Part shown: piece by piece, positions 25,575-33,934 of the stretch | Numbering within the stretch: the first letter of the stretch is position 1 | Layout: each line of letters starts with the position of its first letter | Assembly: GCA_026709935.1 (NCBI GenBank) | Contig: JAPOSC010000004.1 | Location: 186,789-250,788 of the forward strand | Source: Thiotrichales bacterium | GTDB taxonomy: Bacteria; Pseudomonadota; Gammaproteobacteria; HK1 | Reading direction: 5' to 3' | Length of the DNA stretch: 64,000 nucleotides | Notes under the pieces: generated by a model | What the model was told of the DNA's origin: nothing | The model's database searches: none | What the model saw: the letters and a program-made list of their open reading frames with translations, nothing else | Program-made: the position numbers and the translations under genes

Positions 25575-25766
25575 ATGCTCCACGTCAGCGACATCCTGAT
25601 CGAGCGCCACGACCTGGGCTCGTTCGCGGAGCTCGTCGAGGCGGTTCGGACCCATGCCCGGAAGGAGCGATTCCTGCGCATCGACGTGAAGCCACCGTTC
25701 GCGGATACCCCGGAGAACTGGGAGGATGTGCTCGAAAGTGCGTTCACGTCGGCCGCAGGCCGGTAG
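25575..25766 (+). CDS. Small conserved-looking protein heading the Cas6-like operon
   Basis: A 63-residue ORF (MLHVSDILIERHDLGSFAEL ... PPFADTPENWEDVLESAF) with no signal peptide or membrane span. Its composition is that of a real, folded protein: mixed helix and strand, with a conserved-looking DTPENW motif. It ends 6 nt before the Cas6-like gene on the same strand, so they are probably cotranscribed. I do not recognise the family with confidence; a distant DsrC/TusE-like assignment crossed my mind but is not supported by the visible residues. Confidence 0.55.
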   Translation: MLHVSDILIERHDLGSFAELVEAVRTHARKERFLRIDVKPPFADTPENWEDVLESAFTSAAGR

Positions 25767-25772
25767 CCGACG

Positions 25773-26465
25773 ATGCGCTGGGAGGAGGCATCGGACCCTG
25801 AGGCGTCGGCCGGCACCGGGGATGCCGTCGATGTCGCGTTCCGGCTCTCCGGCCGGTGGCTGCCCGTGGACCACGCTTTCGCGCTGCGGGACGCGGTGAT
25901 GCAGGTCCTGCCGTGGCTCGCGGACGCGCCGGAGGCGGGCATCCACTCGATTCACGGCGCCGCATCGGGCAACGGCTGGGAACGACCCGGCCGCGGCACC
26001 GGAGAGATGTTGTCGCTCTCGCGCCGCACCCGGCTCCGGCTCCGCGTGCCGGGCGAGTGCGCAGAGGAAGCCGGCGCACTGTGCGGACAGCGTCTCGACA
26101 TCAACGGGTGCGAGATCGTCATCGGGGCGCATCGACCGCAGCCGTTGACGCCCGCCGCCACCGTGTTCGCCCGCTACGTGGTGGACGAGGAAGGCGGGGA
26201 CGAGGAGCGCTTTGTGGAACGCGTCGCATTGGCGCTGGAAGCGCTCTCGGTGCCGGCGCGCAAGCTCCTCTGCGGGCGTTCGTATCGCATCGAATCCGCG
26301 CCCGCCGCGCTTTGCGTCCGCAGCCTGCTGATCGCCGATCTCGGTCCCGGAGAATCGCTCGTCGTCCAGAGCCGCGGCATCGGACCGGGCCGGCTCCTCG
26401 GGTGCGGACTGTTCGTACCGCACAAGGACCTCGGACCGGTGCGCGGCGCGACCGGGGATGACTGA
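25773..26465 (+). CDS. Stand-alone Cas6-like protein (type I-MYXAN Cas6/Cmx6 family)
   Basis: A 230-residue protein. Residues ~19-60 (VDVAFRLSGRWLPVDHAFALRDAVMQVLPWL) and the following LSLSRRTRLRLRVP match the N-terminal ferredoxin-like half of the Cmx6 subgroup. The C-terminus has the Gly-rich RAMP loop GIGPGRLLGCGLFVPHKDLG. Cas6 proteins cut CRISPR repeat RNA, but no CRISPR array or other cas gene is in the window. The gene lies between a 63-residue ORF and an S24-peptidase-like gene, suggesting a non-CRISPR RNA-processing role or an orphan. Catalytic residues of Cas6 vary, so activity cannot be judged here. Confidence 0.75.
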   Translation: MRWEEASDPEASAGTGDAVDVAFRLSGRWLPVDHAFALRDAVMQVLPWLADAPEAGIHSIHGAASGNGWERPGRGTGEMLSLSRRTRLRLRVPGECAEEAGALCGQRLDINGCEIVIGAHRPQPLTPAATVFARYVVDEEGGDEERFVERVALALEALSVPARKLLCGRSYRIESAPAALCVRSLLIADLGPGESLVVQSRGIGPGRLLGCGLFVPHKDLGPVRGATGDD

Positions 26466-26521
26466 GCCGGCGTCGCACGCCGCCCTTCGCGAACTCGGCT
26501 GGATTGTGGAGAGACGCTGAG

Positions 26522-26869
26522 ATGTCCGATTCCCGCCCGGTGGCGGGCGCCGCCCCGCCCACGACCTGCATCGAGGCGGAGCCGTTCGCGCTCCGGGTCA
26601 CCGACGACAGCATGGAGCCCGAATTCGCGCCGGGGTGCATCATCATCGTCGACCCCACCGGGGTGGCGAAGGACGGAGCGTTCGTGCTCGCCGAAATCGA
26701 CGGCGCGTACCTCTTCCGCCGGCTGGAGCGAACCACCGAAGGCGACCGGCTCGTCGCCCTCAAGGACGGCTACGCGCCGGTCGCACTCGCCACCGGGCTC
26801 GAGCCCGTGCGCGGCGTGGTGGTCCAGCGCGCGGGGGCGCGCCGCCGGGATCACAAGCGGTACGACTGA
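26522..26869 (+). CDS. S24-peptidase/LexA-like C-terminal domain protein
   Basis: A 115-residue protein without a DNA-binding domain. DDSMEPEFAPGCIIIVDP is the S24 signature, with the Ser of DDSMEPE as the expected nucleophile, and the later FRRLERTTEGDRLVALKDGY places the partner Lys/strand region. In LexA, UmuD and phage repressors this domain self-cleaves after RecA activation; the free form here resembles UmuD-like or membraneless signal-peptidase folds. It begins 56 nt after the Cas6-like gene on the same strand, hinting that the pair works together. Start chosen at ATG 26522. Confidence 0.78.
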   Translation: MSDSRPVAGAAPPTTCIEAEPFALRVTDDSMEPEFAPGCIIIVDPTGVAKDGAFVLAEIDGAYLFRRLERTTEGDRLVALKDGYAPVALATGLEPVRGVVVQRAGARRRDHKRYD

Positions 26870-26918
26870 GCGACGGGCCAGCGAGACCCCCTCGATCGCA
26901 CGAGATCGATACGACACG

Positions 26919-27494
26919 ATGGCGATACGCATCAAGAGCAGGTGGCATCACTCCGACCGCAACGAATCGCGGTACCGGACGTTCGCGGACAGCGCGGGAG
27001 CGCTCGCGTTCATCATCTGGCGGCTGTCCGTCGAGCACGCTCGGGAGATCCATCGCGAGGGCTTCGACTACGCCTCCGACCACGAGCGCATCCGCGTGAT
27101 CTCGGAGTACTGCGCCTTCGCGGTCCAGCTCGTGGACCGGCTCGCGCACCGGCGCGTCGACGACGAGGGGCGCGCCGCGCTCATCGTCGCGCTCGGGCGG
27201 CGCCTCGCCGACCAGATGCAGGACAACCTGCTCGACATCGCCGGCCCGGGCGAGTACCGGGCGCCGTTCGTGGAGATGCTCAACGAGCGCCTCGACGACT
27301 ACGCGCGGTTCGACTTCGACGACAACGCGCCGGGGTTCGAAGCACTGCGCTACCTCGGCGACCGCATCATGCGCTCCATGGGCGTCAGCCAGACCAACCG
27401 CTGGGTCATGGACCACGTGATGGAGATCTCGGCCCCGGAACTGTTCGAGAAGATCGCGAAGAGCGTGGACGGCCTTCTCGCAACCGCCGCGTGA
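26919..27494 (+). CDS. Uncharacterised 191-residue protein, last gene of the Cas6-like run
   Basis: A soluble, mostly helical protein (MAIRIKSRWHHSDRNESRYR ... LRYLGDRIMRSMGVSQTNRWVMDHVMEISAPELFEKIAKSV). It shows good coding character and lies 49 nt after the S24-like gene on the same strand, so it likely belongs to the same operon. There is no signal peptide, membrane span or motif I can assign. A structural role in whatever the Cas6/S24 pair does is possible but is only inferred from position. Confidence 0.6.
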   Translation: MAIRIKSRWHHSDRNESRYRTFADSAGALAFIIWRLSVEHAREIHREGFDYASDHERIRVISEYCAFAVQLVDRLAHRRVDDEGRAALIVALGRRLADQMQDNLLDIAGPGEYRAPFVEMLNERLDDYARFDFDDNAPGFEALRYLGDRIMRSMGVSQTNRWVMDHVMEISAPELFEKIAKSVDGLLATAA

Positions 27495-27759
27495 ACGGGC
27501 CGGAGCGATCATCGTTTCGTTGCCGGGGGGACGAACGTGTCGGAGCCGACAGCGATTCGACCCTCGCTCGGGACCATCCACACCGGGACTGGTCATCCCT
27601 GACGCATTGGAAAGCCGATCAGAGCTGATCCGACCTGCTGTCAAGAGGGCTGAATCGCGGGATTCCGGTCTGTCCCTCCTCACCTTCTCTACGCGCCCTC
27701 GCCCACCCCATCGCCCAAGAACGGGGGATGACACAGCGGATGATCCCGCCGCGAGCGGC

Positions 27760-28827
27760 TCAGGCGGCGCCGTCGCCTCGGGAACGGAAGCGGGCGAACA
27801 CCAGCGGCGCCCCCACCACGATAAGTGCGATGCGGATGACGTGATGGGTGGCGACGAATGCGGTCTCGATGCCGAGCGAAAGGGCGATCAGGCTCATCTC
27901 GGCCAGGCCGCCTGGCGCGTAGGCAAGCACGATGGAGCGCCAGTCGATCCCGGTGGCGGGGGCGAGCACGAGCGCGAACGCCACGGTGGCGGCGAGCATC
28001 ACGACCGTGGACACCAGCGCAATGACCATGAGACCGAGCACCCGGCGCACCGACACGCCGGTGAAGCGGGCGCCGATGGCCGAGCCCACCACCACCTGCG
28101 CCACCGCGACTACCTCCCAGGGCGGGGCCGAAGCGCTCAGCCCGGTGGCGTGCACGACGGCGCTGGCCAGCAGAGGCCCCGAAAGGCGGTACGCGGGAAG
28201 CCGGAGGAGACGACCGACCGCCACCCCCACCACTGCGCACGCGCTGAGCACCACGAGGTCGACGAGCCCGATCGCCACGATCGACGGCCCGATCGCGGAC
28301 GGTGTCGCGGTCACCCCGGTCATGAGCTGGTACCAGAGCGGAATGGTCAGGACCACCAACAGGATCCGCGAGGAGTGAATGAGCGCGATGGTGCGATCGT
28401 CGGCCCCCATCGCGGCGCCGGTGATCACCATTTCGCTCAGTCCGCCCGGAGTGGCCGAGAAATACGCAGTCGGGGCATCGAGACCCACGATTCGGTGGAA
28501 GTAGAAGAAGAGGACGGCGACGATGAGGCCGAGATACAGCACCAGGCACGCGATAGTAAGCGGCCACTCACCCGCCTTGTCGAGGACCTCGGGGGTGAAG
28601 CTCGCACCCAGCAGCACGCCGATGATCGCGATCATCACCGAGCGCATCGACGCGGGCACGTGCAGATTCGCCCCGCCCAGCGACGCGACGGTCGTCGCAA
28701 CCATCGCCCCGATCATCCACGCCAGCGGCAGGTTCATCCACGTGAAAAGCGCCCCGCCGACGGCGCCGATGGCGAGAGTGCGGCCGAGCCGTGGCACAAG
28801 CCGCACTGGTCCCGAAGCATCAGACAT
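27760..28827 (-). CDS. AbrB family membrane protein (putative ammonia monooxygenase family)
   Basis: A 355-residue polytopic protein with ~10 membrane spans in two similar halves, each with the AbrB-duplication signature (LPLAWMIGAMVATTVASLGG; TPGGLSEMVI in the first half and APGGLAEMSLIA in the second). The name ammonia monooxygenase used for some members is historical; no such activity is implied. Relatives look like secondary transporters. It is a single gene with no evident partner. Confidence 0.85.
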   Translation of the reverse strand: MSDASGPVRLVPRLGRTLAIGAVGGALFTWMNLPLAWMIGAMVATTVASLGGANLHVPASMRSVMIAIIGVLLGASFTPEVLDKAGEWPLTIACLVLYLGLIVAVLFFYFHRIVGLDAPTAYFSATPGGLSEMVITGAAMGADDRTIALIHSSRILLVVLTIPLWYQLMTGVTATPSAIGPSIVAIGLVDLVVLSACAVVGVAVGRLLRLPAYRLSGPLLASAVVHATGLSASAPPWEVVAVAQVVVGSAIGARFTGVSVRRVLGLMVIALVSTVVMLAATVAFALVLAPATGIDWRSIVLAYAPGGLAEMSLIALSLGIETAFVATHHVIRIALIVVGAPLVFARFRSRGDGAA

Positions 28828-29116
28828 GCGAAATCAGAACAACCTGATCCGAGTCCATCCAGGAATTCCGGCTGGCGCTCCGAGAGGCCTTCACGCGGCC
28901 CGATTCCGACGGGGTTTCGACCTGCATGGCGTCCATTGCGGGCAATTTCGAGAACATGTTCCGTGGCGGGAATTGCTGGAGCCTGTCGTGTGCACTGTCC
29001 CCGGGGAGTCGTTCGTTCCGGTGGGTTGGACTATGCTACCCGCAGCTTTCGCACCAGATGGAAGCAATGCGCGAAACGGTGCTTCGGGTTCACAATGACG
29101 ACGAGGAGACGCTGTC

Positions 29117-29548
29117 ATGGCGAGACCCTTCCTTGCAATCCTGGCCCTGATTACGTTGCCGTTGCTCGCATTCGCGGCTCGGGCGGAGACCCCTGTCGGG
29201 CTCTGGGAAGCCGGAGAGAGTCACATCGAGATCTATCACTGCGGCGCCCTGCTGTGCGGCCGCATCGCGGCCCTCGACGAGCCCCTCGACGAGGACGGAA
29301 AGCCGAAGGTCGACGAAAACAATCCCGATCCCGCCCTCGCAACACGCCCGATTCTGGGCATGGATCTCATTGCCGACTTTTCCCGCAAGAGCGACCGGCG
29401 GTGGGTCAACGGCAGGATCTACGACCCGCGGGACGGCAAGGCCTACAAGTGCAAGATGACCCTTCAGAAGGACGGGACCTTGAAGGTTCGCGGCTACATC
29501 GGGGTCTCGCTGCTCGGGAAGACCGTGGTCTGGACCCGAGTCGAGTAA
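29117..29548 (+). CDS. DUF2147 periplasmic protein
   Basis: A 143-residue protein with a signal peptide (MARPFLAILALITLPLLAFAARA) and GAGGAGA 8 nt before the ATG. The mature part carries the DUF2147 pattern: VGLWEAGESHIEIYHCGALLCGRIAAL, GMDLIADF, WVNGRIYDPRDGKAYKCKMTL, KVRGYIGVSLLGKTVVWTRV. The family is predicted to be a beta-barrel lipocalin-like fold of unknown role. Length is typical. Confidence 0.88.
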   Translation: MARPFLAILALITLPLLAFAARAETPVGLWEAGESHIEIYHCGALLCGRIAALDEPLDEDGKPKVDENNPDPALATRPILGMDLIADFSRKSDRRWVNGRIYDPRDGKAYKCKMTLQKDGTLKVRGYIGVSLLGKTVVWTRVE

Positions 29549-29592
29549 GTGTCGCCCTGCGCCTCCGGCGACTCATTCTCCAGGCGGAGCAG

Positions 29593-30519
29593 ATGAGCGG
29601 GCGCGAGCCTCCCGGTGACGCGCGACCCGCCCCGGACGCGCTCAAGGGGATCGGCTTCATGGTGCTCGCGTGCGTGTTCTTCGGCGCGATGCACGTCGGA
29701 GTGCGTCACGTCACGCAGTCCATCCACCCCTTCGAGGCGGCGTTCTTTCGCAATCTCTTCGGGCTCCTGGTGCTCACGCCGATCTTCATCACCCACGGCT
29801 GGCGCCCGCTCCGCACCCGGCGCTTCGGCCTGCACTGTGCGCGTGCGGCGCTCAACGTGGTCGCGATGCTCCTGTTCTTCTACGCGCTCAGCATCACCCC
29901 GGTGGTGCTGGTGACGGCGCTCGCGTTCACCGCGCCCCTGTTCACCTCGGTACTCGCGATCCTGCTCCTCGGGGAGCGGATCCGCGCGCGCCGGATCACG
30001 GCGATCGTGATCGGTTTCGCCGGCACCCTGCTCATCATCCGTCCCGGCATCCAACCGGTCGAACTCGGACCCGCGCTCGTACTGATATCCGCCGCGGTGT
30101 GGGGCTATGTCGTCGTTCTCATCAAGTCGCTGTCACGCACGGACTCCGCGGTCACCATCACCGCCTACATGGTGCTGCTGATGACTCCGATGACCCTGGT
30201 CTGCGCGCTCTTCGTGTGGACGTGGCCGAACGGCGAGGAGCTCGCGGTGCTGGCCGGCATCGGCATTGCCGGCACTCTCGCCCAGATGTGCATGACGCAG
30301 TCGCTGCGGCTCGCGGACACGATGGTGGTGCTCCCGTTCGATTTCACCAAGCTCGTCTGGGGCGCATTCTTCGCATGGCTGCTGTTCGGCGAGCTGATGG
30401 ACACCTGGACGCTGGTGGGAGCGCTCGTGATCTTCTCGGGCGGCCTCTATGTGGCATACCGCGAGCGGCAACTGGCGCAACGCGGGCGGGACCCGCGAAT
30501 CACGGAAACCGGCCGGTAG
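29593..30519 (+). CDS. DMT family (EamA) transporter
   Basis: A 308-residue inner-membrane protein with ten spans in two EamA repeats (GIGFMVLACVFFGAMHVGVR ... and VELGPALVLISAAVWGYVVVLIKSLS ...). The 999-residue ORF in the track begins far upstream and is spurious before the ATG at 29593, which has GGAG 5-6 nt upstream. EamA proteins export small metabolites such as amino acids; the substrate is not readable from sequence. Separated from the next gene by the 36-bp repeat array. Confidence 0.88.
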   Translation: MSGREPPGDARPAPDALKGIGFMVLACVFFGAMHVGVRHVTQSIHPFEAAFFRNLFGLLVLTPIFITHGWRPLRTRRFGLHCARAALNVVAMLLFFYALSITPVVLVTALAFTAPLFTSVLAILLLGERIRARRITAIVIGFAGTLLIIRPGIQPVELGPALVLISAAVWGYVVVLIKSLSRTDSAVTITAYMVLLMTPMTLVCALFVWTWPNGEELAVLAGIGIAGTLAQMCMTQSLRLADTMVVLPFDFTKLVWGAFFAWLLFGELMDTWTLVGALVIFSGGLYVAYRERQLAQRGRDPRITETGR

Positions 30520-30588
30520 TACGTCCTCATGACTTTCTGGGGAGGGAGCATCCGGTCGGAGGCCCGGTCAGGGCCGAGCGAGCAGACC

Positions 30589-30732
30589 AACCGAGCGGAA
30601 TCCATGGATCCGGATTCCGTATTGAACCGAACGGAATCCATGGATCCGGATTCCGTATTGAACCGAACGGAATCCGTGAACCCGGATTCCGCATTGAACC
30701 GAGCGGAATCCATGAAACTGGATTCCGTATCA
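30589..30732. repeat. Four tandem 36-bp palindromic repeats
   Basis: Units of AACCGAACGGAATCCATGGA... occupy 30589-30624, 30625-30660, 30661-30696 and 30697-30732. The first two are almost identical and the later ones drift. Each unit contains GGAATCC-8 nt-GGATTCC, able to form a hairpin. There are no spacers, so this is not CRISPR. The 36-bp length would give 12-residue repeats if translated, but the array lies between genes. Confidence 0.92.
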
Positions 30733-30790
30733 AGCACTCCACCGGCATGATCCGGCTTGGCGGGGCGACCCCGAACGGAGAGAGCATGGA

Positions 30791-32329
30791 ATGAAGGATC
30801 TCGAGGTCGACGTAATTGTGGTCGGAGCCGGCAACGCGGCGATGTGCGCCGCGCTGGCGGCACGCGAGCGGGGAGCGAACGTGCTGATCCTGGAAGCGGC
30901 ACCCGAAGCCGAGAGCGGAGGGAACAGCCGCTACACGGCCGGCGCGATGCGGGTGGTGTTCACCGGCGCCGAAGATCTCGTCAAGGTGATGGACCTCTCG
31001 GCGCCGGAGATCGAGAACACCGATTTCGGACAGTACACACGCGAGCAGTACTACGACGACATGGCGCGCGTGACCGGTTTTCGCTGCGATCCGGACCTGG
31101 TCGAAATGCTTGTTGAGAACAGCCTCGACACCATGGTGTGGATGCGCGGCAAGGGGGTGCGCTTCCAGCCTTCGTACGGTCGTCAGGCATTCCGGGTGGA
31201 GGGGCGCTTCCGGTTCTGGGGCGGTCTTGCGGTCGAGGCCTGGGGGGGCGGTCCCGGTCTCGTGGCGAATCTTGCGAAGGCTTGCGAGCGCGAAGGCATC
31301 GCGATCCGGTACGAGTCGCGCGCGGTGTCGCTCATCGAGGAGGGTGGCGCGGTACGGGGGGTGACCGTGCGGGGAACGGACGGCACATTCGAGATACGCA
31401 GCCGGGCGGTGGTGCTCGCCTGCGGCGGCTTCGAGTCGAACGCGCAGTGGCGCACCCGCTACCTCGGTCCGGGCTGGGATCTCGCAAGGGTCCGGGGCAC
31501 GCGGTTCAATACGGGCGACGGAATCCGGATGGCGCTCGAAATCGGCGCGATGTCGTACGGGAACTGGTCGGGATGCCACTCCGTGGCGTGGGATCGGAAC
31601 GCTCCCGCGTTCGGTGATCTGTCGGTCGGCGACAACTTCCAGAAGCACAGCTACCCGTTCGGCATCATGGTGAATGCCCGCGGGGAGCGGTTCGTCGACG
31701 AGGGGGCGGATCTCCGCAACTACACCTATGCGAAGTACGGCCGGGTGGTGCTGGAGCAGCCGGGACAGTTCGCGTGGCAGGTGTTCGACGCGAAAGTGAC
31801 CCACCTGCTGCGCGACGAATACCGGATCCGGGAGATGACCAAGGTCACCGCGGACTCCCTGGAGGCGCTGGCCGGAAAGCTCGAAGGCGTCGATCCGGCG
31901 GGCTTCCTCCGCACCGTGCGGGCCTACAACCAGGCGGTGCGCACCGAGGTCGCGTTCAATCCGACAACAAAGGATGGGCGCGGCACCGACGGGCTCGAGG
32001 TGCCGAAATCGAACTGGGCTCAGGCGCTCGACACGCCGCCGTTCGAGGCCTATGCCGTGACCTGCGGCATCACGTTCACGTTCGGGGGGTTGCGGGTCGA
32101 TACCCGGGGACGGGTTCTCGACATCACCGAGCGCCCCATCCCGGGGCTGTACGGCGCCGGCGAACTGGCCGGCGGACTGTTCTACTTCAACTATCCCGGC
32201 GGGACAGGGTTGATGTCGGGCGCGGTATTCGGGCGCATGGCGGGGGCGTCCGCCGGAGCCCGGGCCACCGGAGACCACAACTCGGACTCGCTCGAACCGG
32301 GAGTCGGTAGACGCGCGCGGACATCGTGA
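30791..32329 (+). CDS. FAD-dependent tricarballylate dehydrogenase TcuA-like flavoprotein
   Basis: A 512-residue flavoprotein of the fumarate reductase/succinate dehydrogenase flavoprotein family. It has the FAD dinucleotide motif VVGAGNAAMCAALAARERG, the GGNSRYTAGAMR stretch of TcuA-like proteins, and the C-terminal FAD-closing segment GLYGAGELAGGLFYFNYPGGTGLMSGAVFGRMAG. TcuA oxidises tricarballylate to cis-aconitate; relatives act on other polycarboxylates. The partner tcuB is absent, so the substrate is uncertain. Its stop overlaps the GTG start of the MATE gene (GTGA). Confidence 0.78.
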   Translation: MKDLEVDVIVVGAGNAAMCAALAARERGANVLILEAAPEAESGGNSRYTAGAMRVVFTGAEDLVKVMDLSAPEIENTDFGQYTREQYYDDMARVTGFRCDPDLVEMLVENSLDTMVWMRGKGVRFQPSYGRQAFRVEGRFRFWGGLAVEAWGGGPGLVANLAKACEREGIAIRYESRAVSLIEEGGAVRGVTVRGTDGTFEIRSRAVVLACGGFESNAQWRTRYLGPGWDLARVRGTRFNTGDGIRMALEIGAMSYGNWSGCHSVAWDRNAPAFGDLSVGDNFQKHSYPFGIMVNARGERFVDEGADLRNYTYAKYGRVVLEQPGQFAWQVFDAKVTHLLRDEYRIREMTKVTADSLEALAGKLEGVDPAGFLRTVRAYNQAVRTEVAFNPTTKDGRGTDGLEVPKSNWAQALDTPPFEAYAVTCGITFTFGGLRVDTRGRVLDITERPIPGLYGAGELAGGLFYFNYPGGTGLMSGAVFGRMAGASAGARATGDHNSDSLEPGVGRRARTS

Positions 32330-33690
32330 CCCGCGACCGACCCGCGCCCCGCGCGCACACGCTGCGCACGCACCTGCGTGAAACCACGCGCCTCGCGGTT
32401 CCGGTCATGCTCGCCCGGCTGGGCGTGCTGACGATCGTCACCATGGACACCGCGATGAGCGGTCATGCGTCCGGAGACGACCTCGCGTGGTACTCGGTGG
32501 CCATCGCGCCCCAGATCCCGCTGCTGCTGGTGGGGATCGGGCTGTTGATGGGCACCATCGTGATGACCGCGCAGGCGGTCGGAGCCGGTCGCACCGAACG
32601 GTGCGGCGCGATCTGGCGCACCGCCCTCGTGCACGCAGCCGTGGCCGGCGCGGTGATGGGCCTTGCATGCGGGTTCGGAGAGGCATTCCTGCTCACCACC
32701 GGGCAGCCGGAGGACATCGCGGCCGGCGGCGGGCGCGTGCTGACGGCGCTCGGCTTCGGTCTTCCGGCGATGCTGCTGTACGTGGCGACCAGCTTCTTTC
32801 TCGAAGGCATCGGCCGTCCGGTGCCGGGGATGGTGATCATCATCGCGGCGAATGTCCTCAATGTGGTTCTGAACTGGTTCCTGATCTTCGGTCACGGCGG
32901 CCTGCCGGCCCTGGGGGCGGAGGGCGCCGCCATCGCGACGAGCATTGTGCGCTGGTGCATGTTCGCCGCCGCCGCCCTGTACGTGCTGCGCTTCGTCAAC
33001 CGGCGCCGCTTCGGCATCGGCGCCGCGGCCGATCCGGTCGAGCGTCTCGGTCCGCGGCTGCGTCGGATCGGACTGCCGATGGGGATCGCGCACGGACTGG
33101 AAGCGAGCGCCTTCGCAGCGATGACCCTGATCGCGGGCTCGCTCGGCGCCGTGGCGGTTGGCGGCTACTCCATCCCGATGAACCTGCTCGCGCTCGCGTT
33201 CATGGGCGCCATCGGGCTCTCCACTTCGGCCAGCGTGCGGGTGGGAAACGCGGTGGGCCGGGGGGATTCGGCCGGGGTGCGGTGGGCCGGATGGGTCGCG
33301 GTCGGGGTGGCGGTGGTGTATCTGGCCCTGATCGCGATGGTGTTCGGCCTCGTGCCGGAACCGCTTGCCGGGCTTTACACGACCGATGCGATGGTGATCG
33401 CGATCGCGGGACCGACCATTGTCGTCGCCGCGGTGGCGGCAATCCCGGACGGGGTGCAGGGGGTGCTCATGGGCGCCCTGCGCGGCGCATCGGATGTCTG
33501 GCCCGCGACCTTCCTCTACGTCTTCTCGTTCTGGGTAGTCATGGTCCCCCTCGGCTACTGGCTCGCGGTCCCGCGGGGGCTGGGCGCGCCCGGGCTGATG
33601 ACGGGGGTCGTGGTCGGTGCGACGGTCGCCGCCCTGCTTCTCGGCTGGCGCTTCCGGGTGGTGTCGGCCCGCTCGGTCCGACAGGCATGA
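32326..33690 (+). CDS. MATE family efflux transporter
   Basis: A 454-residue protein with 12 membrane spans and the MATE pattern (PVMLARLGVLTIVTMDTAMSGHASGDDLAWYSV at the N-terminal repeat, AFMGAIGLSTSASVRVGNAVGRGD at the second). MATE proteins export cationic or drug-like compounds using Na+ or H+. The start is GTG at 32326, overlapping the flavoprotein stop, so the two are translationally coupled, an odd pairing. A strong stem-loop follows the gene. Confidence 0.88.
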   Translation: MTRDRPAPRAHTLRTHLRETTRLAVPVMLARLGVLTIVTMDTAMSGHASGDDLAWYSVAIAPQIPLLLVGIGLLMGTIVMTAQAVGAGRTERCGAIWRTALVHAAVAGAVMGLACGFGEAFLLTTGQPEDIAAGGGRVLTALGFGLPAMLLYVATSFFLEGIGRPVPGMVIIIAANVLNVVLNWFLIFGHGGLPALGAEGAAIATSIVRWCMFAAAALYVLRFVNRRRFGIGAAADPVERLGPRLRRIGLPMGIAHGLEASAFAAMTLIAGSLGAVAVGGYSIPMNLLALAFMGAIGLSTSASVRVGNAVGRGDSAGVRWAGWVAVGVAVVYLALIAMVFGLVPEPLAGLYTTDAMVIAIAGPTIVVAAVAAIPDGVQGVLMGALRGASDVWPATFLYVFSFWVVMVPLGYWLAVPRGLGAPGLMTGVVVGATVAALLLGWRFRVVSARSVRQA

Positions 33691-33762
33691 GTACGGCGGC
33701 CACCATGCGGCGCGGAAATGGACATTTCCCGCAGTGGGCCAAGGTCTCGTCACAGGTAGGAC

Positions 33763-33822
33763 TCGGGCTCGCGCGATGTAGGCGGGCCCCTACAAGATGC
33801 ATCGCGCAATTTCCGAGCCCGA
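33763..33822 (+). terminator. Long imperfect stem-loop after the MATE gene
   Basis: Arms TCGGGCTC/GAGCCCGA, GCGCGATG/CATCGCGC and TGTAGG/CCTACA nest into one long hairpin of ~60 nt. It lacks a T-run, so it may end transcription of tcuA-MATE or act as a processing site. Confidence 0.6.
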
Positions 33823-33934
33823 AGTGACACGAAGCATCGGTCAGGCAATAATCGCGCCGGACTCGACCGGCTCGCCAGTCCGAAAATTTCGGGCTGGGCC
33901 CCCTCCTCCGAACGATTCAGACAATGGCCCGGCC

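Noticed and set aside
27520-30519. 999-residue plus-strand ORF
   Set aside because: Only its last ~308 codons look like protein (the EamA transporter). The upstream part is the His/Arg/Gly-rich antisense of the AbrB gene.
30589-30732. CRISPR array
   Set aside because: The 36-bp units are contiguous with no spacers and drift along the array.
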